Positions 1-12,161 of a DNA stretch of 64,000 nt are shown piece after piece. Numbering within the stretch: position 1 is the stretch's first letter; each line of letters begins with the position of its first letter. Both the position numbers and the translations under genes were made by a program. Origin of the DNA: Gymnogyps californianus (taxonomy: Eukaryota; Chordata; Aves; Accipitriformes; Cathartidae); the NCBI RefSeq assembly GCF_018139145.2, contig NC_059500.1, forward strand, positions 42,353,175 through 42,417,174. Reading direction: 5' to 3'. Under the pieces are notes generated by a model that saw only the letters and a list, made by a program, of their open reading frames with translations, was not told where the DNA came from and did no database searches.

Positions 1-3000
1 CTGGCTTAAAAGTGTTAGCTGGAAATACATTTCAAGTTACAAGTTGAGGACCTTTTCAGCAATGTCAAGCATATCTTCCTGCAAAGGTACACAGTTGGAA
101 AGCAGGATTTATTCTTAAGATATTTACAGTCAGAAGATAGTATTAGCAAGCACTGCAAAAGGTAGAAGTGAGTTCTTTTCTAAACACTTAGGAGAGATCT
201 CATCTTTTTACCTGATGTGTTTATGATCTTATATACATAGTTCTACATAGAGATAAGAATGTATGTCATGTGAGCTCTGATGTCAAGAACAAAAATAAGA
301 GAGGAAGCATGAATTAAGACCTCCTCTGATATTTTATGGTGAAATACCGGAGGGTTCCACTGTTCCTTTTTAACAATATAATTGGCAAATATAAAGACAG
401 CATCCAGTCTAGCAGACTCCTAATAAAGAGATGCAAGCAAAAGGGAAGGGAAATCTGATTAGAGTTTTAAATCATTATTTAAAAGCTAAAAATAAAATAA
501 GCTGTGTGATTAGAGGACCATAACTGATAGCAAAAGAGTAGGAGTCCAGTGAGAGAAAGGATATCCTTGTTTATAAGTTGTCAGGGAAAGTCCACTGGCC
601 ATGCACAGGCCAAGTGACACAGGAGAGCTTCAGAGCCAGACCCTTCAGCTATAGTAACACTGGGAATGACTAACATTTCCAAATTCTGCTGAAGTGAGGG
701 GATTCACCTGGGCAAAATGCCTTTAGAAATTACACTAGATTTCACTCAGGGTCAAACTTTGCCTGCAAGTGCTAATAATGTGTCTTTTGTACATGGTCAA
801 AATTGAAGGAACAGCTGAGGAAAGTATCTTGTCTTTGAAGCATTTATTGAGGCACTGAAGTGTACAGAACTGAAATAATTTACTGCTGCTTCTTTAACTT
901 CCTTAACTGATCTGGGTTATTTTATTTTGACTGCAAAGAAAACTTTTGGCCCTTAACTTTCCCTAAGTACTGCGAGGTTTGGCTTCTTAGTCTGCTTCTT
1001 CATTTTATAAAAGAATATCCCCATGCTGAAAGGTCTGGCTATCCTCCCACGCTTTCAGTGGGCTCTGCATCTCGCTTTCTGTTTTTAATTTCCTGCCCAA
1101 TAGAGCTGAAACCTGATTAGTGTTGCCAGCTTATAATTTGGACTACAAAATCCAAATCTCCTAAAGGACTAAATTGTTGCCATTTTCCCTCCTTTTATTT
1201 TTTTCTTTAAACAAAGCTTTCTAAAATTGTACTAAGTGTAATTCAGGGATACAAATGTCACTCTACTGTATACAATCAAACACCTACTGAACCTAGTGCA
1301 TATATGGGGTTTGACTCAGCTAAAAGTATGACATCTAATAGAGTTTATCTAATGCAATCTCTTTATGCCTCCAACAAACCATTCCTCTAATTACCTTACA
1401 CTAAAACCTGGCAAGTTTCTTCTCTATATAGTTACACGGATCACTGACACTCCAGTCCATGATGCTCCCATGTCTTGATCCAATGTATACAACTGTTTGA
1501 GTCTCTGTGGCTTCTTAAACAGCGCCTACTGTAGCTCAATTAACATTTTAGGTTTTGTTTGACTTTCTCACATATGTTTTATTTACCTGAGCAGTGTATT
1601 GCACAGTAACTGCTCTGGAAATCCTAATAATGAGTATTTTAAATACACACAACAGTGACTTTGTTTACCTTAACGTGCATTGGTTATATTACAGAGTTGC
1701 AGTGCACTGTAGAGTATGTCAATATAGCAGTCATATTTAGCAACAAAATCAAACACAAATAACTTCACAAACATTGTTACTGAAGCTATAAACCAGTTTT
1801 TCCAACCTCAAAAATTTTACCACATTTTCTGCTATGAGAACATTAGGCTAATTATTTTCAGAACTGTGTTTTTATGAACTAACCATCATTATTATATTTA
1901 TATGACACTGTAAATAAGCATGCAGTATACTCAATTTTTTTCTCTTGCCCTTCTTCAATTTTAGAAGTGGAAAATAAAACTAAAAATAAAGTACTTTAGT
2001 GAAGTTTATTCCTATATGAAAAAAAAAAATTCCAATATCACAGTCAACTATGTAACTTCATACCTTGTCTGAACCCTGAAAACAAAGACTTGCAGAGCCT
2101 TAGCTAAAGTTTTCAGGAACTTAGAACTTTTAAGTCTGCTTTTGTGATATAAGCCTAGCTTTTGTGTAAAAAATGTGAATAACAGCAAAAGCAAACATCT
2201 GAAAAATGAAATGGGCATTAAAGTTTTTCCCTAATTTAGTCACCGCTTGGTTGGCTGGACAGGAATATTTTGTAATCTTTTCCTCTCATTGAATACAAAA
2301 TAAATCCCAAGCTGCAAGCCCTAGCACTGTAAAGTAATAATACAATGTCTTCGCTATTTGTCATTGGGATAGCACACTGTTATCAAGTGACAGAATTTGG
2401 CCTTTTGCTAGTACATGAATAAGACTTTATTCTTCATGCTCTTTCTTTAGGGTCTTAAATACATAATGACAAAGCTAATGAACGGAAGGGAGTTTAGATA
2501 AACTTTGAACAAAGACATCAAGTCATTTGTGATTTAAGTTAAGCATGAAATGGGAATAAATAGTATAGTTTATTTAAGTCACTGAAGCTAGAGTTGAATG
2601 CCTTCTTGAACATTCAAGTGAAATTCAGGTAGATGAATGGTTTTTATAATTTTGATAACTAGGGGGAAATTTACAATGTAAAAAAAAATCACATAGTACA
2701 ATTGTTCACTGTATCTGATGTGCAGTCAGACAGACTTCTTTTCTGACTATGAAACTACTCATTTGCAGAACCAAATTTGACATGGTGGCTTAAGGGAAAC
2801 CTGCTTGGGGTTCTGCTTCATTGGGCTTCACACGCCCTGATCATTTTGCCAGAATATCCCACAGAAAACAGTGTTAGAATTGATGTGAATAATTTTGTAC
2901 CTTTTTGAGAAGAAAAAAGTAAAAAATCTATGTACAGTGATATTTTTGTCTCTTTCTTTAAAAGTCCTTCATCAGGGATTGATTTGTTGTTTTATTTCAG
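1..3000. other. Unassigned AT-rich sequence
   Basis: No repeat family, exon or RNA gene is recognisable. The sequence is AT-rich and unique-looking, with short A and T runs such as the A run near 2020. All open frames are short. It looks like intergenic or intronic vertebrate DNA. Confidence 0.6.
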
Positions 3001-3451
3001 TGACATCCAAAAGACCATGACTGTACTGGTGAGCAGACCAGTGAGGCTGTTGATCATGAGTCAGGAATGCCCAGACGTTAGACTGTCAGCTCTGACCTGA
3101 AGATGGAGGAGATCTTTGCTGAGTGCATTGCAGCTCCATCCATGCCTGTTATGGCCGAATTTCTTTCTAGTTGAAATGCTGTCAAGGAGGGTCGTGTGTG
3201 CTCAGGCTGTGTACAAACCGGCAAAAAGAGACCTCTGAGCCTCAAGGTGACATAAGCCTCTGGGGGTCTGTCCACTGTAGATCTGTAGATCACCTTTACT
3301 CTTGAAAACAAGATATATCTCAAATGTACTGAGGCCCTTTTATACTCAGCAAGGTACAAATGCAGAGCTCTAGAAAGGCTTTGCCACTGGGCATTTATAG
3401 TCTAGATGGGTAATGGATTGCAGAGAAAAAGAATGAGTGAGGAAATAATGG
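3001..3451. other. Unassigned flank abutting the CR1 3' break
   Basis: This stretch lies immediately downstream, in the minus sense, of the point where CR1 reverse-transcriptase similarity stops. It has a 93-codon minus-strand frame (3078-3359) that I do not recognise. It does not resemble the CR1 3' UTR, so the LINE was broken here by deletion or rearrangement, or something else was joined to it. Confidence 0.4.
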
Positions 3452-5000
3452 TAGGTAAATCACATCCACTACTCTCCCCTCATCCACAAATCTGGTCATT
3501 TTATCACAGAAGGCACTCAGGTTGGTCAGGTCTATTTTACCCTTAGTAAATCTGTGCTGGCTACCCCCAATCTCCTTCTTCTCCCTCACCTGACCCAAAA
3601 TGTGCTCAAAGAGAACTCCCTTCCTGACTTTCCCAGAGATGGAAGTGAGGCCAACTGGCCCATAGTTCTCCAGGTTTTCGTTTTGCCATGTTTTGAAGAT
3701 GGGTGCAAAATTTGCCTTTCTCCAGTTGTCAGAGACCTTCTTCAGTTTCCATGACATTTCAAAGCTGATAGAGAATGACCTTGAAGGGACATCGGCCGGA
3801 TCTCTCAGCACTTTTAGGAGCTGCCCATCAGGTCCCCGAGACTTGTGTGGGTTGAAGTCTTGCAAGCAATCCTTGATTCAACCCTCATGCCTGTCAGGTA
3901 GCTCCTCTCCTCCTTGAGCCCTGTCACTAACCCGCAAGGCCTGCACACCTTGACAGTGAGGACTGAGGCAAAGAAGGCAGTGAACACCTCAGTGTTGTCT
4001 GTCTACTGTCACTAAATCACCTGCCTCATTCGTCAGCGTTCACACTTTTTCCTTGTTTAGCCTTTTACTACTAACATAGAAGTAGAAGCACTTGTTGCCC
4101 TTGATGTCCCTCCAACTTCAGCTGAGTTTGACTTTCCTGAAACCATCTGTGCATACAAGGGCAATGTTTTAAAATTCCTCCTTTTTAGCCTGTCCCTGTT
4201 CCACCCCTTTATGCTGCCTTTTTGCATTGGAGCTATGCTGTGAGTTTTCCACTTAGCCAAGACAACTTTGATTTTCTGAATATTGGGATGAACAGTTCTG
4301 GTAGTTTGTCCTTAAAGACTTCTTAGTTTTCCTGAGTTCCTTTGCCATTCAGAGCTGCCTTCCATGGAATACCATCTACTAGTTTCTGAATAAGCCAAAA
4401 TCTGTTCTCCTGAAGTCCAGGATCTGTGCTCTGCTGCTCTCCTTCCTTACTCCTCTCAGGATCTTGAAGATCATTATTTCATGGTCACTGTAGCCGGGGC
4501 TGCCATTGATTACCACATGCCCAACCAGTGCCTCCTTGTTAATGAACAGCAGATCCAGCCGTGCGTCACCTCTGCTTAAGGCCCATCCAGTACCTGTATC
4601 GGGAAGTTACCCCTGATACTCTCCAGAAATCTTGATTGCTTGTGTCCCACCAAACTGTCCTTCCAGGACGTGTCATGTGTCCGTGACACAGAGATTTCCT
4701 CATATAGTTTAAAGAAGGCTTCGTGCACTTCCTCACCCAGACTGGCTGGTCTGTAACTCATTCCCACTATGTTGTCAGCTTTACCAGTCTTTCCTCCGAC
4801 CCTGGCCCACAAGCTCTCCCCCACCTGCCGTCTGTCCCACACATCTGACTGCTCCTTCACACAGAGAGCATCCCCTTCCTCTCTTCCCTGTGTGTGCCTC
4901 CTGAAGGGCTTGTGCCTGTCCACCACAGCACTCCAGTCATGTAAGCTGTCCCGCCTGCTCTGAGCAATCCCAGCGATGTCCCAGCTGTGTGACTGAACTT
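3452..5000 (-). mobile_element. CR1 LINE fragment, ORF2 endonuclease to mid-RT
   Basis: This is a remnant of a CR1 non-LTR retrotransposon on the minus strand. CR1 ORF2 encodes an AP-type endonuclease followed by a reverse transcriptase used for target-primed insertion. Reading from high to low coordinates, an endonuclease part lies at about 5000-4570 (frame with DWSAVVDRHKPFRR). It is followed by a frameshifted GYSDHE-like end of the endonuclease near 4470-4496, a degenerate linker, and an RT part at about 3860-3452. The RT part shows HKSRGPDG, a changed NYRPVSLTS block (NYGPVGLTS), FTKGK and VDEGRVVDVIYL. Similarity stops just before the expected DFSKAF block. There are several frameshifts and stops, so it is dead. 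Losing the 3' end is unusual, because CR1 copies are normally 5'-truncated. Confidence 0.88.
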
Positions 5001-7920
5001 GTTCTTTTTCAAGACAGAAGATGTTTTTTATATTTCTTGAAATATAAAAAAATGAGTCAAAACAATAAACCTTCATTATCATCCTTTTCATATTAATACA
5101 AGATGACAAAAGTTTCAAAATCAAGACATGTATGAATGTTGTAGGTACAAAAAATACAAAATGTACATAAAGTTATAAGAAAGGTAATCCGTGACACTTG
5201 TTTCTTGATTTTTGATTAGTCATACTTTGGTTAAGAGACCCAGAAAGCTGTAGCTGCTGCGAATTGTGTAAGTGGTAGTGTGAAATGGTCTATCAGGTAT
5301 GAAGCTTATCATTTAAATGAATAGCAGTCTTGGCTTTTGCAGTCATTGAATTTGTGTTCAAAGCATGTGTAAATGGCTCTTGGTTTGGTAGCGTCTCATA
5401 GAAATTTTTAAGAGTGTAAATGACTTCACAAGGTACAAGGTTGTGTGATGATTTACCTAAGGAATGTTTGATTGTTTCTGGTGGGAACGCCCTAATATAC
5501 TAAGCAGTCAGGTTCATGTTAGTCACATGTTCTTAACTGAAGTCTCAGAAAGTGCTGCTGTTTTATTTTTCATTTAGCAATTGTTCCATGAATGTGAATT
5601 CTTACTTTTCACTTTTTGGAAGAGTAAAGTTTAGAAGTTAATACTGTGTGTGGTAGGGAAGAAAATGAAATTAAAATGGTGGTTCCACAAATATAATTTT
5701 GTCTCAGAATAAAAGTGTATTATTCAGTGTGATTTTTTCTGCTCTGTTGATGGATTAATCAACAACAGAAGAAGAGTCCAAAGATAAGTTTGCTACACTG
5801 GTAGTTATAATATGTACTTGTTCTTATAAAGCTATGAATATTAGCACAGTAATAATTTTTTGAAAATGGCTTCATGCATGTAAAAATCTTTCTATACCTG
5901 AAAAATAAAGCACATACCTGATACAGTAGGAATTTAATTAATTAATACATCCTTTAGCAGAAGTAAAAATTTGAAAGACCCACTGTTTCAGCTACGAAAT
6001 ATTCAGTAAATTTAAATTACTATAAATATTCAAAATGAATCAAAGAAGTAGGAAGTAAGAAAATACAGTGCTAGCTGTACAAATACCAATAGATACAAGA
6101 TTTTTAGTAACAGATAATCAGATTACTCGAATGTGACTGTAGATGTCTTATTCCTCAAAGGTAGGTAACTGGAACAATTCAAAATAAATATCACTTAAAT
6201 AAAGATAGGTCTGTCCTGGCTCTGTATAGAAATCACTGATCTCATCCAGACCTTGTTGTTTTAACTTGTGACCTTAACAGGAGCAAGAGGTGCAAGTGGG
6301 AAAAAAAAAGTTATTAACAGCATTTCTATGAGCAATAGGTCTTTTCATAGATTTCTAGACAAGTGGGGACAATTAGCTTGACTCAGATAGACCCTTTACT
6401 AGGAATAAAATGGCTGGGTTGAAGGCTAATTGTGTTTTGCATCTGCCACCTAATAAAATTTTGTATCCCTCAGGGCTTTCATATGACCAAGATTCATCAC
6501 TTCTCATCATCTTCAATTCTGAATCCCTGGAAGCCCATGCAAGAGCCGACAGTGTGACCTAGGTTCATTTGATAAATCCCTTGAGGAATGAGGAGGGCAT
6601 TTTGTTTTAGTCAATCAATTTAAAACTAGCTTATATTTTAAAGAGCACTGGGGGAGGTTTTAGGCTTAACTGGTTTTATTACGGAAGCCACCTTGAGCAT
6701 TCTGAGAAATACTCTAACTGTTATAATCAGGGGAACAAAATCAGGTCAATGGGAAATTGAATAATATAATAGAATATTCAGTGAAGTCTTATGGGATAGA
6801 AGCTCAATAATGATGACTTCAGTTCTTTTGCACAAGCTTTCAGTACTTTGCTACCTACAAAAAAAAAAAAAATACATTTAGCTTTAACTAATATTATGGT
6901 ACTTTCCAGAATGGACTTTGAAATGCTACATGAGCAAGGCACATTATTTTTAAGAATAAACTCCAGTGAAGAAGACAAATGGTAATATCCTTGCTCTCCC
7001 ATGCCTCATTGTGCATTTTCAACACCCAGAACATGTCCCTTGAACCTAGGCAGCAATGAACTGAGGAAGGAATTTGCATAGTTTTCACCACTTTTCTTTT
7101 AAGATAGAAATGAGTATTCTCAGTAACAGGAAAAGAAGTAATGGCTTGCCTTCACTAAATGGGAGATGGTCTTTCTGTAAAAAATAAGGAAAAATTCTGT
7201 TTCAGAAAACACCAATGTAAAACTTGCTAGAAGGGAAAAGACAGTACGGAGTGAGAAGACCAGTGAAAATTATTTCCTGTGTAAAACTGACCATGAAGTG
7301 AACAATTTTAGTCCAAGTATATGCTAGGGCTTTCATTTAAAGTCCTTTGAATGGCCAATATCTTTTGTCAGTCACCCATTTAGCCTGATGGCCAACAAAA
7401 AGTAGAAGTCATTCTGATTCAGAAATACTGCTACAATGAAGAAACAACTTTTGCTTCTGTAAAGCATAAGAAAGCTTTTACGTTCCTGCATACTTGGCCT
7501 TTGCACAGTCTGTAAATGGCACCTCAAATAAGCTAGCAGAAAAGCAAAGTATTTTTTGAAGGTCAGAACTACAAATTCTATATGTTTAGGCCTTTCCAGG
7601 GCTTTGACTATTTTGTAAAATCACAAACATATTTTAAAACACTGAGTTATAAATTTTGCGTCTGATTTTTCTCTCATTTGCATGGCTACCACTTCGGAAA
7701 AATACTGTAATGACTCTCAGGGCTCATTACAGGGCACAACATTGACTTCCATTTCCAGCTGACCAGAGTACAAAGCCCAGTGAGTAACTGAATTTTGTGC
7801 TCAGTTGCTAAACTGAAAAGGAAAGGGGCACAGATTGGGGAAGGAGAATGAATAAAAAAATAGTATCAATCAAACTGAAGTTCCTGTTTTAAAGAAATAC
7901 AAAGCTGAAATGGACCCTCC
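5001..7920. other. Unassigned unique sequence between two CR1 copies
   Basis: This is AT-rich sequence with no recognisable repeat, exon or RNA. Short minus-strand frames at 6778-7091 are unremarkable. Poly-A/T tracts occur near 6301 and 6859. Confidence 0.55.
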
Positions 7921-8805
7921 GTTGGTGCAATGTTTCCCTTTTTCCAGTCACCGGGAACTTCACGTGACTGCCATGACTTTTCAAATACGATGGAGAGTGG
8001 CTTAGCAACTACATCAGCCAATTTCCTCAGCACCCTGGGAAGCACCTCTTTGGGTGCCATGGACTTACGTATGTTTAGGTTCCTCAGGTGGTCTTGAACC
8101 TGATCTTCTCTTATGGTGGGAAGGACTTGAGGTTCAGGGACTTTATAGATGTGGGAAGAGTGAAAAGTGAGGCAAAAAAGGGCATGATCACTGTAGCCCA
8201 GGCTGCCACCAATCTTGACCTCTCTCATTAGTTCATCTGTGTTGGTAAGCAACAGGTCCAGTAACCGTTCATCTCTGGTTGGGCTATCACCTGGATTATA
8301 AACCTATCCTCAATGCACTCCCAAGAGTCTCCTGGACTGTTTGCAGCTTGCTGTGCTACTTTGCCAGCAGATGTCAGGGGGATTGAAGTCCCGCAGAAGG
8401 ATTAGAGCCTGTGAGCATAATGCTTCCTGTAGTTGAGCTTCACCAATAGGCTCCCCTTGATTGAACAGCCTGTAGTAAACACCAACCACGAGGTTTCCTT
8501 TCTTGGCTTGGCCTCTAATTTTCACCCTTAAGCTCCCAGTCTGTTCATCACTGTTTTTCAAAGACAGCTCTGTGCAATCAATCAATTTTTTTACATAGAG
8601 GACAATACTTGCCCCCGCTTTCTTCTTTGCCTTTCCCTTCTGACCTGTCTATAGCCATCAATTGCAGCGCTCCAGTTGTGTGTTTTGTCCCACCAAGTTT
8701 CAGTCATAGCAGCTAGATCATAGCTTTCTAGCTGCACAGTAGTTTCCAACTCATCCTGTTTGTTACCCATGCTACATTCATTGGTATACAGGCACTTCAG
8801 CTGGG
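7921..8805 (-). pseudogene. CR1 ORF2 remnant: endonuclease plus RT start
   Basis: The N-terminus reads LKCLYTNECSMGNKQDELE at about 8800-8744. It is followed by the ETWWD block (about 8688-8702), an RDFN block in place of the usual GDFN (about 8383-8394), and a GYSDHALF block with the SDH motif of AP-type endonucleases (about 8183-8200). RT sequence (RKSMAPKEVLPRVLRKLADV, then KSWQSREVPGDWKK) follows only about 100 bp after SDH, although the two domains are normally separated by several hundred bases, so an internal deletion is likely. The frame is broken between the endonuclease halves (8252-8310) and near 8600. Non-functional. Confidence 0.85.
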
Positions 8806-8891
8806 CTATCTACCATGTCACCTTTTTAGAGGAACAAACCCTAATTCCTTTGAGGTATTTCACAGGTGTTTCCCTGTTGGTTCCCAGTATA

Positions 8892-9870
8892 TCAGCCCCC
8901 CCTGGCTCTTTGTTGCTCAAAACTCTCCATCCCCTTCCCTAAGTCTAGTCTGGCCATCCTGTTGGCGAAGATGTCCCTCTTGGTCAGGTCACTCCCATCA
9001 GTTCCCAACAGACCTGGCTTCTCAAGGGTAGATCCATGATCACAGAAGCCAAAACCTTGAGTATGGCAACAGCTATGCAGCCAGGCATTCACATGTTCAA
9101 TTTGACTCCTCTTTCCTGAATGCATTCCTCTGACTGGGAAGATAGAGGAGAACACCACCTGTGCTCCTGACCCTTTTAACATTGCTTTGAGGGACATATA
9201 CTCTCTTTTGATGGTTCTAAGTTGCCTCGTCACAGTATCATTAGACTCTACATGGAATAGTAGGAGCGGATGACAGTCTGTAGGGTTCAGCAGGCTCAGT
9301 AGCCTCTCAATGATGTCACGAACGTGAGTTCCTGGTAGTCAGCAAACTTCTCTAAAGAAATTATCTGGATGGCAAATGGATGTTTTGGTGCCTCTCAGTC
9401 AGGAATCTCCAGTTATTAATGCCTAACATGCTTTTCTGGTGGCACTGGTTTTAATGCAGGTAGGTGGTTGGATCAACTCTGCATGGTTGGCTTCTCCTAG
9501 ATCCTGTTCATTATTCACATGCTTTTCATTCTCCAACCCCAGAGCATTAGGTCTGTCATGTAAGGGCACTTCAGGGGATGGAGGAAGGTTCTTTCTTCTG
9601 CCCTGAACAAAAGGGTTCAGTATCCTTCATCTCATGAGTCACTTGTGTCAGTCAGCTTAAGGTTGAATTGAGGCTTACCTTCCCCTTGCACAGACTTAAG
9701 GTAGGGCTGTTGCTTAACCTCGGACAGTGCACAATACCATGTATCAATCTCCTGCTCACATTCCTGAACACTGCGTGGCTTGTTGAGCTCTCTTGTAACA
9801 TGTTACTTGTCCAAGTTCTTCCAGCTGGGTACACTTGCAGCTATGACATCCACTGCTGCCTTCAGGTACT
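8892..9870 (-). pseudogene. CR1 ORF1 remnant with GDSL/SGNH esterase domain
   Basis: CR1-type ORF1 proteins carry a coiled-coil or zinc-finger-like N-terminal part and a C-terminal GDSL/SGNH esterase-like domain. Here the minus strand shows a Cys-containing CHSCKCTQLEEL segment near 9850, then a segment like the CR1 reading EQEID (about 9750). A GDS block encoded at 9391-9410 is followed by a stop codon. An SND block is at about 9240-9255, and a 113-codon frame (9233-8892) reads GAQVVFSSIFPVRG, FGFCDHGSTLEKPGLLG and DGSDLT. The usual catalytic His of the D-x-x-H motif (DGIHLT in CR1) is Asp here. With the stop beside the Ser block, the esterase is dead. Confidence 0.8.
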
Positions 9871-10300
9871 AGAGGGACTTCCAGATACTGGAGCTTGAAG
9901 GGGAAATTCTAATTGTAACTGCTCAGCAGTGGTAATTTGTGACCGAGGAATGATCTGGCATAGAGGGCAAGAAGGCCCAACTGCAAGAAGGAGTTAAACT
10001 GGCTGGAAGCAGGAATGCCAGAGACAGAACGACTCCTTGCAAGGGAGTGAAGTTTCCCTTGGTGATGAGATAAGAAACAGCCTCAGCATTGTCTTGTAGA
10101 CCATCCTGGAATGTAAGCACTCCGGGGTCCAAGCTCAGCGGCCACCTTTGAGAAGCAGAGCTGAGCTGGACGGCCAGGCTGAGATGCCCCATGCAACTGC
10201 CCAAGGGACTGATGCTGGTGCAAGTGTGTATGAGGAATCTGCTTGTGATGCATCTTTGTAGACTCCATGTAGAACCGTATACTGCAGTGGGACTTTGCCC
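9871..10300. other. Unassigned stretch inside the CR1 ORF1 region
   Basis: This lies between the recognisable middle and N-terminal parts of CR1 ORF1. Overlapping frames on the minus strand (9923-10204, 10083-10307) do not resemble CR1 proteins I can recognise. It may be a diverged part of ORF1 or a later insertion. Base composition is more GC-rich than the flanks. Confidence 0.35.
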
Positions 10301-10940
10301 AAAGCATTGTTCATTAAGTTTTTATTTTATATTTAAGCACAAATGTGTGTTTAATTTGCCTCAAGGGGTACCATAAAAATTCCCCAACAAGCTCCATGCA
10401 ACTTAAGGTATGGACAGCTATTTCAGTCCTTGGGAGGTCTGTTTGGGTGCAGTGCTCAGCACAGGTAGGCTGTAGCGCTTCCTTTCGGGTTTCAGCCACA
10501 ACCTTGCAGTTGCAGTAGGTCGACAACATTTTCTTTCAGCAGGTCACAGTCTCCTTCTAGTTCTTAGAAAAAGAGTCCACTTATAAAATGGTAATTATTT
10601 TGAAAGATGTCATCCTTCTAATTCTAATTTCCCGGAGACCTCAAGTTTCTGAGTACACTTGCACAGCCACCAGTTAATTGAGGTGACTGTCAGGGCTGCA
10701 GCCTCAGCCTGTGGGTGAACAGAGCAGGCAGCAGCCCGATCTTCGGCGGAGTGTGCAGCCCCTCCTGCATGCTCTTCTGTGTGAAGTACCGCGCAAACTG
10801 CTGACACCATTCCCAACAGACGCTGCTCCCTGTTTGCGCACCCTGGTCGCAGTGCTCCTGGTGGCTGGCGCTCCCTCGGGGCTGGTTATATGCGGCTCCC
10901 CATGGTCTGAACTGGTCATGGGGACCGCCAGCAGCACTCA
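10301..10940 (-). pseudogene. Probable CR1 ORF1 N-terminal and 5' region
   Basis: The minus strand has a Cys-rich NCK segment followed by HCTQTDLPRTEIA (about 10500-10400), the style of the CR1 ORF1 N-terminal region, where TQTD-type repeats follow a Cys motif. Further up is a GC-rich segment (about 10690-10940) with overlapping open frames on both strands and several CpG dinucleotides. That is compatible with a LINE 5' UTR and promoter. The assignment rests on a short motif and position, so it is tentative. Confidence 0.45.
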
Positions 10941-12048
10941 ACTTTCCCCCCCCTCTCTTGTATACCTGAGATACCAGATGTTTTCCCCTAAACTTACCTG
11001 GTTTCTTGAGGGCATACCCCACCTATTCTTACTTCCCTCACTGCCATCACCAGCTTGTCCTATCCGTTTTCAGCAGATGTTCCTCGTGCTCTTTCATGCA
11101 GACAGCATTTCCTGTGCGATCTGAACTCTTCAAAATAATGTGACATGGATCTTGATGCCTTCTCAATCATGCATGCAAGAAATAGGGAGGAATTAATGCA
11201 TAAATACTTCTCTGTGTGTCTGTGAATATATAGATGATAAGGGCTGAGAAAGCAGAGTCAGAAGAAAGATAGTGGGGTGGGATGTGAGGTTGGGAGTAGA
11301 TCTGGGTGGTGTACAGGTAAATATGGCTGAGGGACAAAGAGCAGAAGTTTGTACTGACACTGTGTTTACTTACAGAGGTTGAATGAGGCATATGTGTGTT
11401 GTGTATGTTTCTTCATGGTGTGTGTATGTGTAGAGGTCCAGGAGATGAGGACAGCATACGTGTGCATGTTGGCTTATAGCAGAATATTTGACTGGAAAGA
11501 TTATGCAATAGAGATATCAGTCCCTCTTGTATCTGCTTTATGACTTGAGCTGTTTCCCTGCCCATAGCAAACAAAATAGCCCTCCCTGCAGGGGCCACAC
11601 CAGTCCTACTGCTTACAGCAGCACTGCAGCCGGGCTATGCAATACCTCCGCTCTGTCTCAGACCAGACTACCTGCAATGGGTAGTAAGTGCAGTTGCCCG
11701 CTATACAGCCCCATCACCTGCTTCTGCATCCAGCAATCTGTGGACACACAGCTTTCCTGAGGCTTTCCTGTTGTTTTTAAAAAAATCATTATATTCTAGT
11801 GGTACTTAGGGTTAATTAGAGATATCATTTTGAATGAAAATTTCTTCTTGTTGGAAAGAAATACTCTGAAATTTGTCCTGAGACAAAATAAAACAAATTT
11901 TGAAATACTTAAATTTTATACTGAGCGGACATTCTCTTCCAGAAAATTCGAATGGTGAAATTTTGGGAGAAGGAATTCTGAAAAATCCTAATGAATGTAC
12001 TAGAAAGACATTGGGAAAAAGCTAAATATGCATCTCAATACTACAGTA
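10941..12048. other. Unassigned sequence with TG-rich tract
   Basis: No gene or known repeat is recognised. A TG-rich low-complexity tract lies near 11395-11432. The 61-77-codon frames on both strands are unremarkable. The first 180 bp may still be CR1 5' sequence. Confidence 0.45.
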
Positions 12049-12161
12049 TCACAGAATCACAGAATGATTGCGGCTGAAAGGGACCTCCAAGGGCATCTGG
12101 TCCAACCACCTTGCTCAGGCAGAGCCATGCACAGCCAGTTGCCCAGGACCATGTCCAGGCA
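12049..12161 (-). mobile_element. CR1 3'-end fragment
   Basis: The plus strand starts with TCACAGAATCACAGAATG, the complement of the CR1 terminal octamer repeat. It continues as GGGACCTCCAAGGGCATCTGGTCCAACC-like sequence and then GTTGCCCAGGACCATGTCCAGGC. This is the last ~110 bp of a CR1 element inserted on the minus strand, with its 3' terminus at 12049, and it is 5'-truncated as usual. Confidence 0.93.

Larger units (their letters stand above)
7921..10940 (-). mobile_element. CR1 LINE, 5'-rich and 3'-truncated copy
   Basis: This is a long minus-strand CR1 copy. From high to low coordinates it contains probable ORF1 N-terminal sequence (about 10.9-10.3 kb), a poorly assigned stretch, an ORF1 coiled-coil and esterase part (about 9870-8892), an ORF1-ORF2 junction, an endonuclease (about 8805-8180) and the first part of the reverse transcriptase (about 8120-7921). 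Similarity ends within the RT just after DWKKGNIAPT. Frameshifts and stops show it is inactive. Most bird CR1 copies keep only the 3' few hundred bases, so a copy that keeps ORF1 but lacks the 3' half is uncommon. Its limits on the high-coordinate side are uncertain. Confidence 0.85.

Noticed and set aside
10690..11124. Overlapping 110- and 137-codon frames on opposite strands, one with a hydrophobic stretch
   Set aside because: GC-rich DNA next to a CR1 5' region gives long frames on both strands by composition. No domain is recognisable.
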